Positions 53,690 through 62,120 of a stretch of 64,000 nt of DNA are shown here, piece after piece. Location: positions 25,069-89,068 of the forward strand of contig CAZHJU010000009.1 of NCBI GenBank assembly GCA_964533495.1, read 5' to 3'. The position numbers were made by a program, and so were the translations under genes. Source of the stretch: Ga0077527 sp964533495 (lineage in GTDB: Bacteria > Pseudomonadota > Gammaproteobacteria > Burkholderiales > SG8-41). The notes below the pieces were generated by a model. That model was given only the letters and a program-made list of their open reading frames with translations, was not told where the DNA came from and ran no database searches. Every line of letters starts with the position of its first letter. Within the stretch, counting starts at the first letter, position 1.

Positions 53690-54478
53690 ATGGGGATTGT
53701 TCTGCGTGCCGCCACCGTGGCGGCGCTGGCATTGCTTGCGGCCTGCGCCGCGACGCCTGACGGCGGCGCACCGGACACGGTGACGCCGGCTCATGTCCGG
53801 AGTTTCTCCGGGCACCCCCCGGGCGAGGCGCTGCCGCAGGGCTGGCGGCCATGGACGCTGTCCCGCTTCAAGCGCCCCACCGAATACCGGCTGGTCGATG
53901 ACCGGGGCCGCACCGTGGTGCATGCGCGCGCCGACGCCTCGGCCTCCGGGCTGGTGCATCCGCTGCGGCTCGATCCCGCCCGATATCCGCTGCTGCAATG
54001 GCAGTGGAAGGTCGACGCACTGGTGGACAAGGCCGACAACGCGCAGAAACACCTGGAAGACGCGCCGGCGCGGCTGGTGGTGAGCTTCGACGGCGACATG
54101 GACAGGCTGCCGCTGCAGGACCGCATGTTTTTCGACAACGTGCGCCTGCTCACCGGTCAGCAGATGCCGTACGCGACGCTGATGTACATCTGGGGCAACC
54201 GCGCGCCGCGCGAATCGCTGATCCACAACCGCCACACCTCGCGCGTACGCATGATCGTCGTCGACTCCGGCGCCGAGCGGCTCGGCGCATGGCAGCCGGT
54301 GACGCGCAACGTGCTCGAAGACTACCGCCGCGCCTTCGGCGAGGAACCGGGCCGCATCACCGCGGTGGGCATCATGACCGACACCGACAACACCGGCGAG
54401 CAGGCGCATGCCTGGTACGGCGACATCAGCTTCGGCAGGGCACCGGAACCCCCGGTCGTTGCAACCAAAGATCGGTAA
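53690..54478 (+). CDS. DUF3047 domain lipoprotein
   Basis: A 262-residue protein with a lipoprotein signal peptide (LALLAAC, lipidated Cys near residue 19) and a DUF3047 domain: YPLLQWQWKVDALVDKADN, ARLVVSFDGD, TLMYIWGNRAPRE, and MIVVDSGAERLGAWQPVTRN, ending ITAVGIMTDTDNTG. Probably outer-membrane or periplasm anchored; function unknown. ATG at 53690 has a GGAGGGG site. Its transcript likely ends at the terminator shared with the tracrRNA. Confidence 0.88.
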   Translation: MGIVLRAATVAALALLAACAATPDGGAPDTVTPAHVRSFSGHPPGEALPQGWRPWTLSRFKRPTEYRLVDDRGRTVVHARADASASGLVHPLRLDPARYPLLQWQWKVDALVDKADNAQKHLEDAPARLVVSFDGDMDRLPLQDRMFFDNVRLLTGQQMPYATLMYIWGNRAPRESLIHNRHTSRVRMIVVDSGAERLGAWQPVTRNVLEDYRRAFGEEPGRITAVGIMTDTDNTGEQAHAWYGDISFGRAPEPPVVATKDR

Positions 54479-54559
54479 TGTTCGGAACTGCCAAAACAAC
54501 AAAACAGACCATATCTTGGACAATTATCCCCACGACATCGGGTGCGGGGTAACAATAAG

Positions 54560-54665
54560 AAGAAAAAAGAAAAGGGCCTCCGAAGAGGCCCTTTTGTATC
54601 GGTGTCGTAGGGCCTAAGCCCACGACTTGTTGCCGACAGTCCCCACCATCGGAACACTTGATACG
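54560..54665 (-). ncRNA. tracrRNA of the type II-C CRISPR locus
   Basis: Read on the minus strand, about 106 nt. The first 35 nt (54630-54664) are an anti-repeat complementary to the array repeat: 24 consecutive pairs, a two-base bulge, then six pairs, one unpaired base and three pairs. Next comes a hairpin with arms GTCGTGGGC and GCCCTACGAC (54604-54626). Last is an intrinsic terminator with a UUCG tetraloop. A sigma-70-like promoter precedes it. This is the layout of Neisseria-type tracrRNAs. It is divergent from cas9, and its promoter overlaps the cas9 ribosome site. Confidence 0.88.
54570..54595. terminator. tracrRNA terminator (also able to stop the DUF3047 transcript)
   Basis: A perfect 11-bp stem AAAAGGGCCTC/GAGGCCCTTTT. 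On the minus strand the loop is TTCG and the tail is CTTTTTTCTT, a strong intrinsic terminator for the tracrRNA. On the plus strand it lies about 90 bp after the DUF3047 stop and is followed by a short T-run. Confidence 0.88.
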
Positions 54666-54671
54666 GCGACC

Positions 54672-54700
54672 ATCGTAGCCAAGTTACCGCGAGGAGGCAA
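54672..54700 (-). promoter_or_regulatory. Predicted tracrRNA promoter
   Basis: On the minus strand a -35 box TTGCCT (54695-54700) and a -10 box TACGAT (54672-54677) are separated by 17 bp. Transcription would start at about 54665, directly at the anti-repeat. The -35 box lies inside the GAGGAGGCAAG ribosome-binding region of cas9, so divergent transcription of the two is physically linked. Confidence 0.65.
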
Positions 54701-54704
54701 GACC

Positions 54705-56273
54705 ATGAATTACCGATTGGCTCTGGATATCGGCACAGCGTCTTGTGGGCTTATTGCCATCAAGCTTGATAAAAATCATGAACCCTCAGAAATAATTCAC
54801 CATAGCCTGCATATTTTCTCGGAGCCGGTATTGCCACATGCAGCCGGCGAAACAGGGGAGCCCAAGAAAGCCGGCAGGCGCAAAGCACGTCTTGCCCGGC
54901 GCAACATAGACCGCCGCGCAAGACGTCTGCGACGCATCGCGATGCTCGCCAACCTCTTGGATCTTGATCACAAAACAATCCCCGCAGACAAAGGGCAGCA
55001 TATCCACGAAGTTCGCGCATACGCCCCTCAAAAAAGAATTGAGCTGGATGATCTTGTACGGGTATTTTTAAAACTTGCAAAACGACGAGGTTATGCCGGC
55101 GGATTCAGAACAAAAGCGGACAAACAAAAAGACGAAGACAGCGGCGTTGTCCAACCTGGTATTGAGAAATTGCAAGAAGCCATGAAAGCGGCTGGCTGCA
55201 AGACCGTTGGCCAATACCTCAGCCATCGTTTCAGCAATGGAGAGACACTAAAACTCAAAGAGGCTGGACTTTATACTCATCGCGATATGCTCGTCGGGGA
55301 ATTCGAAGCCATATGGACAGAACAAGAAAAACATTACCCCATACTGCGAGAATCACGCTCCGATCCCGTCGCAAAGTTCGCTGATGGCAAAGAAAAAACC
55401 CGCCCCCTTCGGGAGCAGTTTCGAGAAGCGATCTTTTATCAACGCCCACTGAAATCGATAGCACCAATGGTGGGAAATTGCGCCTTGGAAAAAAGTCTTC
55501 CGCGCGCACCGATGGCGCAACCAGCCATGCAGGCTTTCCGGATTGAAAAGCAGTTGGCTGATTTGCGCTGGGGCATGGGACGGTCGGCTCAGCCACTGAC
55601 CTCCGAACAAAAATCCCTTATCCGAGACATGCTGAATGACCCGGACCAAGTCACGAAAGACGGGAAGCTGACATTCAAGAAGGTTTATACAGCACTAGAG
55701 AAAAGAGGCTTGATGCCGGCAACCCGCCGCTCACTTAACATGGAACGCTCGAGTCGAGAAGAACTTTATGGCAATCGCACGCTTCGCGCCATGCGTGATC
55801 TTGATGCCATAGAACAATGGCTCGCCTTTGATTTGACGACACAGATACGCATCATCAATTTCCTGGCTAACCTGGGTTCACCGGAACAGGTTGATTTACC
55901 TGACTGGCAAGACCGCTTCACCAAGCGCAAACGCGTCAAAAACCCCAAAACAGGTCGCTGGGAAGAAAAATATGAAAAGCGGGATTTGGACAAAAACCTC
56001 GTCAGCTTCGTCAACAAACTGGTCGAAAACGGGAAATTCGGTAGGCTCGGCGATATGGGTTTTGAGTCAGGTCGCGCCAGTTATTCGATACGCGCACTGG
56101 ATAAGCTGACAAGCAAGATGCTGGATACCAGTTGCGACGAGCACGCCGCAATCCAGGCCTGCTATCAAGTGTTCCGATGGTGGGGTGTCGGAACAGTTCG
56201 ATGTGCCTTACGTGAGGGCGGACAGAGTGTATCAAGTGTTCCGATGGTGGGGTGTCGGAACTGGCTATTGTGA
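54705..56273 (+). CDS. cas9: Truncated type II-C Cas9 (RuvC-I, bridge helix and REC lobe only) fused to CRISPR repeat
   Basis: 522 codons, of which about 485 are Cas9. RuvC-I: YRLALDIGTASCG with the catalytic aspartate at residue 8. Arginine-rich bridge helix at about 54-80 (KAGRRKARLARRNIDRRARR). REC lobe: FLKLAKRRGYAGGFRTKAD, IFYQRPLKSIAPMVGNC, LTFKKVYTALEKRGLM, and SYSIRALDKLTSKM near 465. Type II-C Cas9 proteins are about 1,000-1,100 residues. RuvC-II, HNH, RuvC-III and the PAM-interacting domain are all absent. At 56158-56164 the frame enters the first CRISPR repeat and reads YQVFRWWGVGT and one spacer before a stop. No frameshift or stop interrupts the first 485 codons. More AT-rich than its surroundings. 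ATG chosen for the GAGGAGG site. cas1 and cas2 are absent. It cannot cut DNA as Cas9 does; RNA binding is possible. Confidence 0.92.
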   Translation: MNYRLALDIGTASCGLIAIKLDKNHEPSEIIHHSLHIFSEPVLPHAAGETGEPKKAGRRKARLARRNIDRRARRLRRIAMLANLLDLDHKTIPADKGQHIHEVRAYAPQKRIELDDLVRVFLKLAKRRGYAGGFRTKADKQKDEDSGVVQPGIEKLQEAMKAAGCKTVGQYLSHRFSNGETLKLKEAGLYTHRDMLVGEFEAIWTEQEKHYPILRESRSDPVAKFADGKEKTRPLREQFREAIFYQRPLKSIAPMVGNCALEKSLPRAPMAQPAMQAFRIEKQLADLRWGMGRSAQPLTSEQKSLIRDMLNDPDQVTKDGKLTFKKVYTALEKRGLMPATRRSLNMERSSREELYGNRTLRAMRDLDAIEQWLAFDLTTQIRIINFLANLGSPEQVDLPDWQDRFTKRKRVKNPKTGRWEEKYEKRDLDKNLVSFVNKLVENGKFGRLGDMGFESGRASYSIRALDKLTSKMLDTSCDEHAAIQACYQVFRWWGVGTVRCALREGGQSVSSVPMVGCRNWLL

Positions 56274-56797
56274 AATTGCTGTATGGGACGAGAGTGTATC
56301 AAGTGTTCCGATGGTGGGGTGTCGGAACTCGGGGGCATGTGTTCTTATACCGCCTTGTGAGTGTATCAAGTGTTCCGATGGTGGGGTGTCGGAACGATCT
56401 GGTGGGCTTTGTGTTCAAAGGATTCGAGTGTATCAAGTGTTCCGATGGTGGGGTGTCGGAACCATCACAAACGCCCATCTCGTCGCCATCAGGAGTGTAT
56501 CAAGTGTTCCGATGGTGGGGTGTCGGAACATGCTCGTTCAAACGCTCGACTGGCGGGCGGAGTGTATCAAGTGTTCCGATGGTGGGGTGTCGGAACAAAT
56601 GCGCGTGTCCCCGTTATCGAGGGTTTGAGTGTATCAAGTGTTCCGATGGTGGGGTGTCGGAACGCCCTGCCTGCGGCATCGGCGGCGCGGAACGAGTGTA
56701 TCAAGTGTTCCGATGGTGGGGTGTCGGAACGGAATGCCTCTATAGCCCAGTGCGTGAATAGAGTGTATCAAGTGTTCCGATGGTGGGGTGTCGGAAC
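56158..56797 (-). CRISPR. Type II-C CRISPR array, 10 repeats and 9 spacers
   Basis: A 37-bp repeat alternates with 30-bp spacers at a strict 67-bp period; repeats begin at 56158, 56225, 56292, 56359, 56426, 56493, 56560, 56627, 56694 and 56761. Nine are identical. The first lacks its outer five bases, where it joins cas9. The crRNA sense is the minus strand: there the repeat starts GTTCCGACACCCC, as in Neisseria-type arrays, and ends TTGATACACTC, which contains an extended -10-like TGATACACT. The tracrRNA anti-repeat is complementary to this strand. Within the repeat GTTCCGA and TCGGAAC can form a 7-bp stem. All nine spacers differ. Confidence 0.97.
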
Positions 56798-56799
56798 GG

Positions 56800-56843
56800 G
56801 CTGCCTCAAAATCAGCGGATAAATCCGCTGATTTTGAGGCAGC
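56800..56843. repeat. Perfect 20-bp inverted repeat abutting the array
   Basis: Arms GCTGCCTCAAAATCAGCGGA and its exact reverse complement, separated by TAAA, begin 2 bp after the last repeat, on the side where a leader would be expected for minus-strand transcription. No T-run follows, so it is not a standard terminator. A GCGCGCTACGCGCGCG stretch and a run of ten C (56874-56883) follow. A cruciform, a mobile-element scar or a leader remnant are possible. Confidence 0.75.
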
Positions 56844-56958
56844 GCGCTACGCGCGCGTTTAGCAGAATGAATACCCCCCCCCCTCCCTATCTTTCGCACA
56901 TCGCCCTACTCCACTAAAAAACATTGCGCTCTTGCAGGACAGTCGCAACGGCACGCTA

Positions 56959-57198
56959 AATGTCATCTTCGTTATTGGCGAAACCCAGCGACATCCAGAT
57001 GCTGCCGTCCTTGATGCTGACACGATATTTTCCGCGCAAGCTCTCCATCAGCGCGCCTGCTTCCGGCACTGCGAAGCTGACGATCTGCACTCGCCTCGAT
57101 GTTGCCAAGTCCGACCAACATGATGAAGCAGGTGCTGTCGCGCAGCACCCAGAAGTCAAGGAAATTCGGGTTACCACCCTCGAAGCGATGCACGCGGC
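56959..57198 (-). pseudogene. Aminotransferase class V (cysteine desulfurase-like) C-terminal remnant, frameshifted
   Basis: On the minus strand one frame reads HRFEGGNPNFLDFWVLRDS and IMLVGLGNIEAS (about 57195-57100). Then another frame reads VQIVSFAVPEAGALMESLRG and KYRVSIKDGSIWMSLGFANN up to a stop near 56959. Together they match the end of class V PLP-dependent enzymes, but a frameshift near 57100 splits them. The N-terminal three-quarters with the PLP lysine are missing. The fragment abuts the ahpD stop codon, so both ends are recombination scars. Confidence 0.72.
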
Positions 57199-57735
57199 TC
57201 AGGCCGCAGCCCGCTCCTGCTCCATGGCCAGCACGTTCGCCGCGGCGGCGACCGCGGCGGCGATGCGGCCGACGTCGCGCAACTGGGTGACGGTCATGCC
57301 GATGTCCTTCAGCAGCCGGTAGTGCGAACCGACGCAGAAATGGCATTTGCCCACGATGCTCGCCGCCAGCGCGAAGAGCTCGAAGCGCCGCTTGTCGACG
57401 CCGCCGTGCGTCGCGTAGGCGTTCATCCGCAGTTCCGCGCGCTGCGTCTTCAGATCCTCGTCGCCGGCCATCTCGACGTACGGATACCAGACGTTGTTCA
57501 TGCCCATCAGCGCTGCCGCGGTCAGCGCGGCGGTCGCGTCGGCCTCGGCCAGCGCGCCGGAGCCGCGGATGGCGTTGACGATAGGGCCGCACTTCGCCGC
57601 ATAGGCCGCGGCCAGCGCCGCGCCCAGCGCATCCGCCGGCTCGAGACTGGAGCGCGCGATCGTCGCGTCGAGGTTCAGGCGCACGTCCTTCGCGTAATCC
57701 GGAATGCGCGCCTTGATGTCGTTCAGAAATTCCAT
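57199..57735 (-). CDS. ahpD: Alkyl hydroperoxide reductase AhpD (carboxymuconolactone decarboxylase-like fold)
   Basis: A 178-residue all-helical protein with the redox motif GKCHFCVGSHYRLLKDIG (C-x-x-C with a following histidine) near residue 130, as in AhpD of mycobacteria, where it reduces AhpC. The first half (NLDATIARSSLEPADALGAA, ALAEADATAALTAAALMGMN) is also typical. It is downstream of ahpC on the same strand, with a 12-bp minisatellite in the 109-bp gap that carries AGGAAA units just before the ATG. Confidence 0.93.
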   Translation of the reverse strand: MEFLNDIKARIPDYAKDVRLNLDATIARSSLEPADALGAALAAAYAAKCGPIVNAIRGSGALAEADATAALTAAALMGMNNVWYPYVEMAGDEDLKTQRAELRMNAYATHGGVDKRRFELFALAASIVGKCHFCVGSHYRLLKDIGMTVTQLRDVGRIAAAVAAAANVLAMEQERAAA

Positions 57736-57749
57736 GTCCGTTCCCCGTA

Positions 57750-57796
57750 TTTCCTGTGTTGTTTCCTGTGTTATTTCCCGCGTTGTTCCCTGCGTC
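57750..57796. repeat. 12-bp tandem minisatellite upstream of ahpD
   Basis: Units TTTCCTGTGTTG, TTTCCTGTGTTA, TTTCCCGCGTTG and a partial fourth repeat head to tail. On the ahpD strand each unit presents AGGAAA or GGGAAA, resembling a ribosome-binding site. Unit number could vary by slippage and change ahpD translation or leader length. Confidence 0.75.
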
Positions 57797-57844
57797 GGGC
57801 GGCACCAGCCGCTGCCGGCACCGCCCCGCTACATCGCTTCGGTA

Positions 57845-58402
57845 TCAGGCCGCCTTCAGCACGTCGCCGCCGACGGCACGGTTGCAGGGGCACAACTCGT
57901 CGGTCTGCAGGCCGTCGAGGATGCGCAGCACTTCCTGCGGATTGCGCCCGACGTTGAGGTTGTTCACCGACACGTGCTGGATCACGTTGTCCGGATCGAC
58001 GATGAAGGTCGCGCGCAGCGCGACGCCGGCCTCTTTCTCGCGCACGCCCAGCTGGTCGACCAGCGAGCCGGTGACGTCGGCGAAGGACCAGTGGTTCAGG
58101 CCCTTCAGGTCCTTGTGGTCGCGCCGCCAGCCGAGCTTGCAGAATTCGTTGTCGGTCGAGCCGCCGAGCAGCACCGCGTCGCGGTCGGCGAAGTCCTGCG
58201 CCAGCTTCGCGAAACCGGTGATCTCGGTCGGGCAGACGAAGGTGAAGTCCTTGGGCCAGAAATAGATGATCTTCCATTTGCCGGGGAAGGACTTCTCGGT
58301 GACGGTCTCGAACGCCGATTCGCCTTTCTCCTCGTGCTGGTTGAAGCCGGGCTTGACGCCGGTGACGGTGAAGGCTTCGAGTCGGTCGCCTATGGTTTTC
58401 AT
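57845..58402 (-). CDS. ahpC: Alkyl hydroperoxide reductase AhpC (2-Cys peroxiredoxin)
   Basis: A 185-residue peroxiredoxin reducing H2O2 and organic peroxides. The peroxidatic cysteine is in WPKDFTFVCPTEITGFAKL near residue 60, the resolving cysteine in LQTDELCPCNRAVGGD near the C-terminus. It pairs with AhpD as reductant, not AhpF. ATG at 58402 gives the standard MKTIGDRLEAF start. The upstream gap has an imperfect AT-rich palindrome (GAATTATT near 58462 and AATAATTTC near 58485) that may bind a redox regulator. Confidence 0.96.
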   Translation of the reverse strand: MKTIGDRLEAFTVTGVKPGFNQHEEKGESAFETVTEKSFPGKWKIIYFWPKDFTFVCPTEITGFAKLAQDFADRDAVLLGGSTDNEFCKLGWRRDHKDLKGLNHWSFADVTGSLVDQLGVREKEAGVALRATFIVDPDNVIQHVSVNNLNVGRNPQEVLRILDGLQTDELCPCNRAVGGDVLKAA

Positions 58403-58508
58403 GGTTCTGCGCTCCTGTCGTGTTGAAAAAATTCGGGATGTGAAAGATAACCGCCATCTCGGAATTATTGAAATTGATTGTTTAAATAATTTCGTTAGTA
58501 AAAAGCTA

Positions 58509-59621
58509 TCAAACCCTGCCTGCGGCGCCCGGCCCGCGCAGCAGCAGCCAGTGGTTGTCGAGGCGCCGGCCGGACAGGACGATCCGGCGCGGCGGACCGT
58601 CGCCGCCCAAAGCGGCCGCCCGCATTTGCCCGCCCGCCCAGAGGGCACCCGCGCCCTCCGCCAGGGCGCCGGCCTCGGGCAGCGGCACGAAGCCGCGCCA
58701 GCGCCCGTCGCCGTCGTAGCGCGCGACGCCGTGCGCCCGCGTGCAGCTCACCGCGAAGCCGCCGGCGCAGGCGGCGATATCGCCGCCATAGCCGCCGAGC
58801 GCCCGCGGCGCGCCGGCGACGGCCAGCCGCCTGCCGTCGAACAGCGCCAGCAGCGGCGCATTCGCGCGCACCTCGGGCGCGTCGTGTTCGGCCTGCAGCG
58901 CGACGGCGAGCACGGCGCGGTCGGCGCGCCATGCCAGATGGCGCAGGCTCAGCCGCGGATCGGCGAGGCGCCACTGCCCGGCCAAGGCGCCGCTGCGCGT
59001 GTCGATGCAGGCCAGCGACGAATCCATGCGGTCGAGGCGGTGCTTGGCACGGCCGGTCTCCGGCAGCGTCAGGATGCCGCCGTTGGCGACGAACAGCCGG
59101 CCGGGCGCGGCGGGATCGACCGCCAGCGCGTGCGGATCGCGGCCCTGCGTCGGCCACTCGCCGGTTTTTTCAAGGGTCGCCGCGTCGCGGACGCCGATCA
59201 GCCCCGCGCCGGTTTCGAGGTCTGTTTCGGTCGTGTAAATGCGGCGGCCGTCCGGGTCCGGCAGGACATGGCCGTTGAACGCGCGCGAGGGTTCGATCCA
59301 GTGCCAGTGCGGATCGCGGCCGGTACCGCGCCAGCGCAGCAGCCAGTCGCCCGGCCGGCGCGCCACGGCAAGAAAACGGCCCGCCGCGTCGCGCGCGAGT
59401 CCATGCGCGCGCGTCGGCACCGCGATCGATCCGCCGTCGCGCAGGCGACCGGTGGCGTGATCAAGCCGCAGAATGCCGGTGCGGAATTCATCGCCCTGCA
59501 TCCACGCTGACACGAAGCGCGGGCCGCTGCTCTGCAACGACGCCCGCGCGCCGGGCGGCAACAGGCCCGCCAGCAGGCCCGCCGACAGCATTCCCAGTAC
59601 ATTGCGCCGGCCGGCATCCAT
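58509..59621 (-). CDS. DUF1513 domain protein (putative Tat-exported, beta-propeller-like)
   Basis: A 370-residue protein whose N-terminus DAGRRNVLGMLSAGLLAGLL resembles a Tat signal (twin arginine followed by a hydrophobic stretch). A DUF1513 repeat protein follows, with FVSAWMQGDEFRTGILRLD, HGLARDAAGRFLAVARRPGD, GHVLPDPDGRRIYTTE and a late RRLDNHWLLLRGP. It is the last gene of the imelysin operon, starting 2 bp after the preceding stop. DUF1513 proteins regularly accompany imelysins; role probably periplasmic iron uptake, unproven. Confidence 0.87.
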   Translation of the reverse strand: MDAGRRNVLGMLSAGLLAGLLPPGARASLQSSGPRFVSAWMQGDEFRTGILRLDHATGRLRDGGSIAVPTRAHGLARDAAGRFLAVARRPGDWLLRWRGTGRDPHWHWIEPSRAFNGHVLPDPDGRRIYTTETDLETGAGLIGVRDAATLEKTGEWPTQGRDPHALAVDPAAPGRLFVANGGILTLPETGRAKHRLDRMDSSLACIDTRSGALAGQWRLADPRLSLRHLAWRADRAVLAVALQAEHDAPEVRANAPLLALFDGRRLAVAGAPRALGGYGGDIAACAGGFAVSCTRAHGVARYDGDGRWRGFVPLPEAGALAEGAGALWAGGQMRAAALGGDGPPRRIVLSGRRLDNHWLLLRGPGAAGRV

Positions 59622-59623
59622 CG

Positions 59624-60684
59624 TCAGTCCCCGTCGGCATCGGAAAAACCGATGCGCACCTTCAGCGCCGGCGCGATTTCGGACTCGGCGAGATATTTGA
59701 GCGCCGCCAGTTCGCGCGCCGCATCCTGCACGCGCCCGCCCGGCGCCAGGCCGCGCATCCGCGCATCGGTCCGGCGCACCGCCTGGGCGAGGCGGTCCGC
59801 CGCTGCGCCCATGCCCTGGCCGCGCAGCCACAGTTCCAGCGGCACCAGGCCGGCGCCGGGTTGCGGCACGCTCGCGCCCTGCGCAACCGCCAGCGCGCGC
59901 AAGGCCTGCCATTGCGCCGCCCAGCTCGCGCCGGTGGCGCCGCTCGCGGCGCGCGGCCATTCCGCCGGACGCCCCGCGCGCTGCGGCTTTTCCATGCGCG
60001 GCCAGCGCAGACGCTCGATGCCGCCGACCCACTGGTTGACGAGCTCCGACACGCCGGCGATGACCGCCTCTTCGCTCCATGCCTCCGCTTCGCGCGCCGC
60101 GAGTTCCGCAAATGCCGTCCGCAATGCCGCGGCCTCGCGCTCGACCTCGCCGGCGATCAGCAGCGCATAGCGGCAGGCCGCCGAGCCGGGCGTCGCCGGC
60201 CCGACCCACAGCAGCCACTCCAGCGCCGGCAGCCCCTTGGCCGGCGTGCCGATGCGGTCCAGCGCCGGTTCGCTGCCGGTCTTCTCCAGCGCGGCAACCG
60301 CCTTTTCGATCAGCGCCGGGCGGGTGGGCGTGAAATCGATCGCGCGCAACGAGCGGCGCTGGACCAGCGGTCCCAGCGGCACCGCCGACAGTTGCTCCCA
60401 CGCCAGCATCGCCTCGCGCCAGGCGTCGCGCGCCGCGCGCGGCGCCGTCGCGGCCGATGCCGCCGGCGCGGCGCACAGTTGACGCAGCGCCGGCGTCAGC
60501 GCCGCCGCCTTCGCCGCGAATTCCGCCGCGCGCGGCGCGGTCCAGTGACGATGCAGCCCCTGCAGGACCTGGGCGGGGCCGTAATACGGCACCGCGGCGC
60601 GCGGCGCCTTGCCCTGCTGCGCCATGACGGAAGCCGGGCCGGCCAGCCCCGCGGCGAGCATCAACAGCAGTATCCGGCGGCGCC

Positions 60685-60688
<4 letters not shown>
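59624..60688 (-). CDS. Imelysin-family periplasmic protein
   Basis: A 354-residue imelysin (peptidase M75-like fold). A signal peptide follows the GTG start and ends near ASVMAQ. The core contains LCAAPAASAATAPRAARDAW, KGLPALEWLLWV, where the usual GxHxxE motif reads GLPALE so the histidine is missing, and VNQWVGGIERLRWPRMEK. The GTG start overlaps the di-haem gene's stop. Imelysins bind iron or haem and were once called insulin-cleaving proteases. The lost histidine distinguishes it from the paralogue at 62121. Confidence 0.87.
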
Positions 60689-62118
<1,430 letters not shown>

Positions 62119-62120
62119 GA

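Noticed and set aside
54705..56273. A natural compact Cas9 or an IscB/IsrB-like ancestor
   Set aside because: The sequence up to residue ~485 follows ordinary type II-C Cas9, including a full-size REC lobe, and ends at a repeat rather than at a natural C-terminus with HNH or RuvC-III, so truncation explains it better.
56185..56822. Three overlapping plus-strand open frames with repeated YQVFRWWGVGT or CIKCSDGGVSE units
   Set aside because: They are translations of the CRISPR repeats and spacers, not a repeat protein.
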